Origin: Marinicauda pacifica
GTDB taxonomy: Bacteria; Pseudomonadota; Alphaproteobacteria; Caulobacterales; Maricaulaceae
NCBI RefSeq assembly: GCF_004793635.1
Contig: NZ_SRXV01000003.1
Coordinates: forward strand, 186,001-250,000
Reading direction: 5' to 3'
DNA length: 64,000 nucleotides
Part shown: positions 62,690 to 64,000 of the stretch, piece by piece
How the letters are laid out: each line of letters starts with the position of its first letter
Numbering within the stretch: position 1 is the stretch's first letter
Translations under genes and position numbers: made by a program
The notes under the pieces: generated by a model
The model's input: the letters and a program-made list of their open reading frames with translations, nothing else
Database searches by the model: none
What the model was told of the DNA's origin: nothing

Positions 62690-63184
62690 TCAGTCGGCCA
62701 GCAAGCGTCTCGGGCCGCTTCCCTGCCGGGCCGCACGGTCGCCGGGGTTGTAAAGCTGGCAGGCCTTCAGCGACAGGCAGCCGCATCCGATACACCCGTC
62801 CAGCCGCTCGCGGGTGCGCGTCAGCTGGGCGATCTTGTCATCGATCCGGGTCCGGATCCCTGCGGAAATCTGCGTCCAGTCGGCCCGGTTGGGCGTGCGT
62901 CCTTCGGGCAGGCGGGCCAGCACCGCCTGAATCTCGCCAATCGTCAGGCCAAGCTGCTGGGCGATCACGATGAAGGACAGCCGGCGCACGTCCGAGCGCA
63001 GGAAGCGGCGCTGCCCCCCGGCATTGCGGTGCGGGAAGACCAGCCCCTTCTCCTCGTAGAACCGGATCGCCGAAACCGACAGGCCGGTTCGCCGGGCCAT
63101 GTCGCCAATCGTCAAAAGATCGCTTGCCCGCTTGGTCCCGCCCGAGGCGTCAGACCCTTTCTCAGGCGTGGCTCGGCCGGTCAT
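62690..63184 (-). CDS. soxR: Redox-sensitive transcriptional activator SoxR
   Basis: The 164-aa MerR-family regulator has the N-terminal winged HTH (LTIGDMARRTGLSVSAIRFY at 24-43), a dimerisation helix and the [2Fe-2S] ligands C131, C134, C136 and C142 in CIGCGCLSLKAC. Oxidised SoxR bends the promoter to activate. It is divergent from the questin-oxidase-like gene and faces the SoxR operator at 63226-63241. Confidence 0.95.
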   Translation of the reverse strand: MTGRATPEKGSDASGGTKRASDLLTIGDMARRTGLSVSAIRFYEEKGLVFPHRNAGGQRRFLRSDVRRLSFIVIAQQLGLTIGEIQAVLARLPEGRTPNRADWTQISAGIRTRIDDKIAQLTRTRERLDGCIGCGCLSLKACQLYNPGDRAARQGSGPRRLLAD

Positions 63185-63220
63185 GAGCGATCCCCTTTTG
63201 AAAACACCGAAAATAAGAGC

Positions 63221-63251
63221 TTGACCTCAAGTTAACTTGAGAAACTAGCGT
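63221..63251 (+). promoter_or_regulatory. SoxR-type operator and promoter
   Basis: CTCAAGTTAACTTGAG (63226-63241) is a perfect 16-bp palindrome, matching the SoxR box of soxS and other targets. It sits between a TTGACC -35 (63221-63226) and a -10-like TAGCGT (63246-63251), giving the 19-bp spacer that MerR-type activators correct. It should drive the questin-oxidase-like gene, whose ATG is at 63305. Confidence 0.88.
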
Positions 63252-63304
63252 GAGCAACACACCGCACGACGCGCCCTGCAACACGGACCAAAGGACGACC
63301 GCTC

Positions 63305-64000
63305 ATGAACGCGCTTGCTCACCCCGCCTATGACAGCCTGCTGGATCGGCTCCACACCTGCGCCCCCAATCTGGACAACGGCAATTTCAATCACCTGCCG
63401 ATGGTGATCGAAGCACTTCACGCCCTGGGGCTCGGATACAGGGCCCCGGCCTGGATCGCGGAAGAGGAAAGCCGGTTTCTGCCGGTGATGGGGCCCGTTG
63501 AACCGATCCGGGCCGACAATCTGGCCGCGGCGCTCGGACAGCGCACGCGCTTCGCCGACTGGGTCATCTATTTTGCAGACGAGATCGAGACACAGGGCTG
63601 GATACCGGTCCTGGACAGATGGGCCCGCCGGCTTGCTCCCGGCTACATCACCGCTGCGGTCCATGGCCCGGTCCGCACCGGTCACGCCGTGCGCGCGCTG
63701 CGCCGGGCCGACACCCTGTCGCGCCGGACCGAGTTGGCCCACGCGCTCGCGGCCTGGGCGGCCATGTACCGCACCTTGCCGGGACGCCAGCCCGCATCCG
63801 GGCTGCGGGCCGGTTCAAGACCATTGCGCGATGTGCTCGAAACCCTGCCCCTGGTGGAGGCGCGCCATCGTCCGCAGAGCGGATCGATCAGCGCAGGGCT
63901 GTTGCAGATTGCCGGGCTCGACGGGTTCGCAGCCCACATCGCCGGCGCAGACCTCTCCGGCGATCCGGCACTACGGGCCGAGGCGCTGATCGAGGTCTTT
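63305..64000 (+). CDS. Questin-oxidase-like (DUF4243) protein, 3'-truncated by window edge
   Basis: At least 232 residues are visible with no stop before the edge; relatives are ~350-450 aa. It has the family patterns NFNHLPMVIEALHALGLGYR near 26, a DADEI/FADEIETQGW segment near 92, VHGPVRTGHAVRALRRADTL near 120 and ELAHALAAWAAMY near 143. Questin oxidases open anthraquinone rings in fungi; the bacterial homologues are uncharacterised. AAAGGA precedes the ATG. The SoxR operator upstream suggests induction by redox-cycling compounds. Confidence 0.78.
   Translation, partial: MNALAHPAYDSLLDRLHTCAPNLDNGNFNHLPMVIEALHALGLGYRAPAWIAEEESRFLPVMGPVEPIRADNLAAALGQRTRFADWVIYFADEIETQGWIPVLDRWARRLAPGYITAAVHGPVRTGHAVRALRRADTLSRRTELAHALAAWAAMYRTLPGRQPASGLRAGSRPLRDVLETLPLVEARHRPQSGSISAGLLQIAGLDGFAAHIAGADLSGDPALRAEALIEVF

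Noticed and set aside
1-64000. tRNA, rRNA, CRISPR array, IS element, prophage or plasmid backbone
   Set aside because: I looked for the usual signs (cloverleaf TTCGA arms, regular spacers, transposase or integrase motifs) and found none I could support.

Overview
The window is GC-rich (roughly two-thirds G+C) chromosomal DNA from an alphaproteobacterium. The markers are a GapR (DUF2312) nucleoid protein, a tolQ-tolR-tolA-tolB-pal-cpoB-tilS-ftsH cluster, a pro-type aa3 oxidase subunit IV beside a three-subunit transhydrogenase (pntAA-pntAB-pntB), a cysteine-poor L36, a direct-repeat SOS box (GTTC-N7-GTTC) and an imuA-imuB-dnaE2 cassette. The gene set resembles the Maricaulales/Hyphomonadales (Maricaulis, Oceanicaulis, Glycocaulis type), but that placement is inference. 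I saw no rRNA, tRNA, CRISPR array, transposase, integrase or prophage. This is a dense core-genome segment with a few small unexplained elements.

Layout. 1-9.7 kb: 5'-truncated TetA-type MFS pump, lipoprotein amidohydrolase, thiD, lipoprotein M20 peptidase plus NhaC-type antiporter, ABC exporter, small STAS-like protein. 10-14.3 kb: folP, AraC regulator with a secreted ConA-like protein, DUF167 protein, extended SDR. 14.3-22.8 kb: minus-strand Tol-Pal/tilS/ftsH cluster. 23-25.7 kb: YceI protein, then etfB-etfA. 25.7-29 kb: NmrA-like SDR, a 400-nt gene-free patch with two kinds of repeat, TlpA thioredoxin, argH, lptM. 29-33 kb: DUF4175 protein and an unknown one-TM protein. 33-40 kb: WecG/TagA glycosyltransferase, mnmC, motA, MFS transporter, lytic transglycosylase. 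40-44.4 kb: rpmJ, HAD phosphatase, TPR protein, hydrolase, gapR, an unknown basic protein, ASCH protein, VOC protein. 44.6-51.5 kb: sigma-54 response regulator, hydrolase, CoxIV, the pnt operon with an embedded 42-aa lipoprotein, methyltransferase. 51.4-56.8 kb: DUF6265 and AraC/GyrI pair, DksA-like protein, DinB protein, DUF1499 protein, NatAB-type ABC exporter. 57-62.6 kb: SOS mutagenesis operon. 62.7-64 kb: soxR and a divergent questin-oxidase-like gene running off the end.

Functional groups: envelope integrity (Tol-Pal, FtsH, MltB, LptM), electron transfer and redox balance (ETF, Pnt, CoxIV, TlpA, SoxR), and damage tolerance (imuA/imuB/dnaE2 under a visible SOS box). The points most worth following are: (i) two dispersed intergenic elements, at 26658-26775 and 56893-56990, that share a 13-nt box and an aligned mini-ORF of five valine codons resembling an ilvB-type leader peptide, with no ilv gene nearby; (ii) a terminator-like hairpin with eight Ts just before the yceI ribosome binding site; (iii) a textbook SoxR operator driving a questin-oxidase-family gene; and (iv) several compact unknown genes and small lipoproteins.
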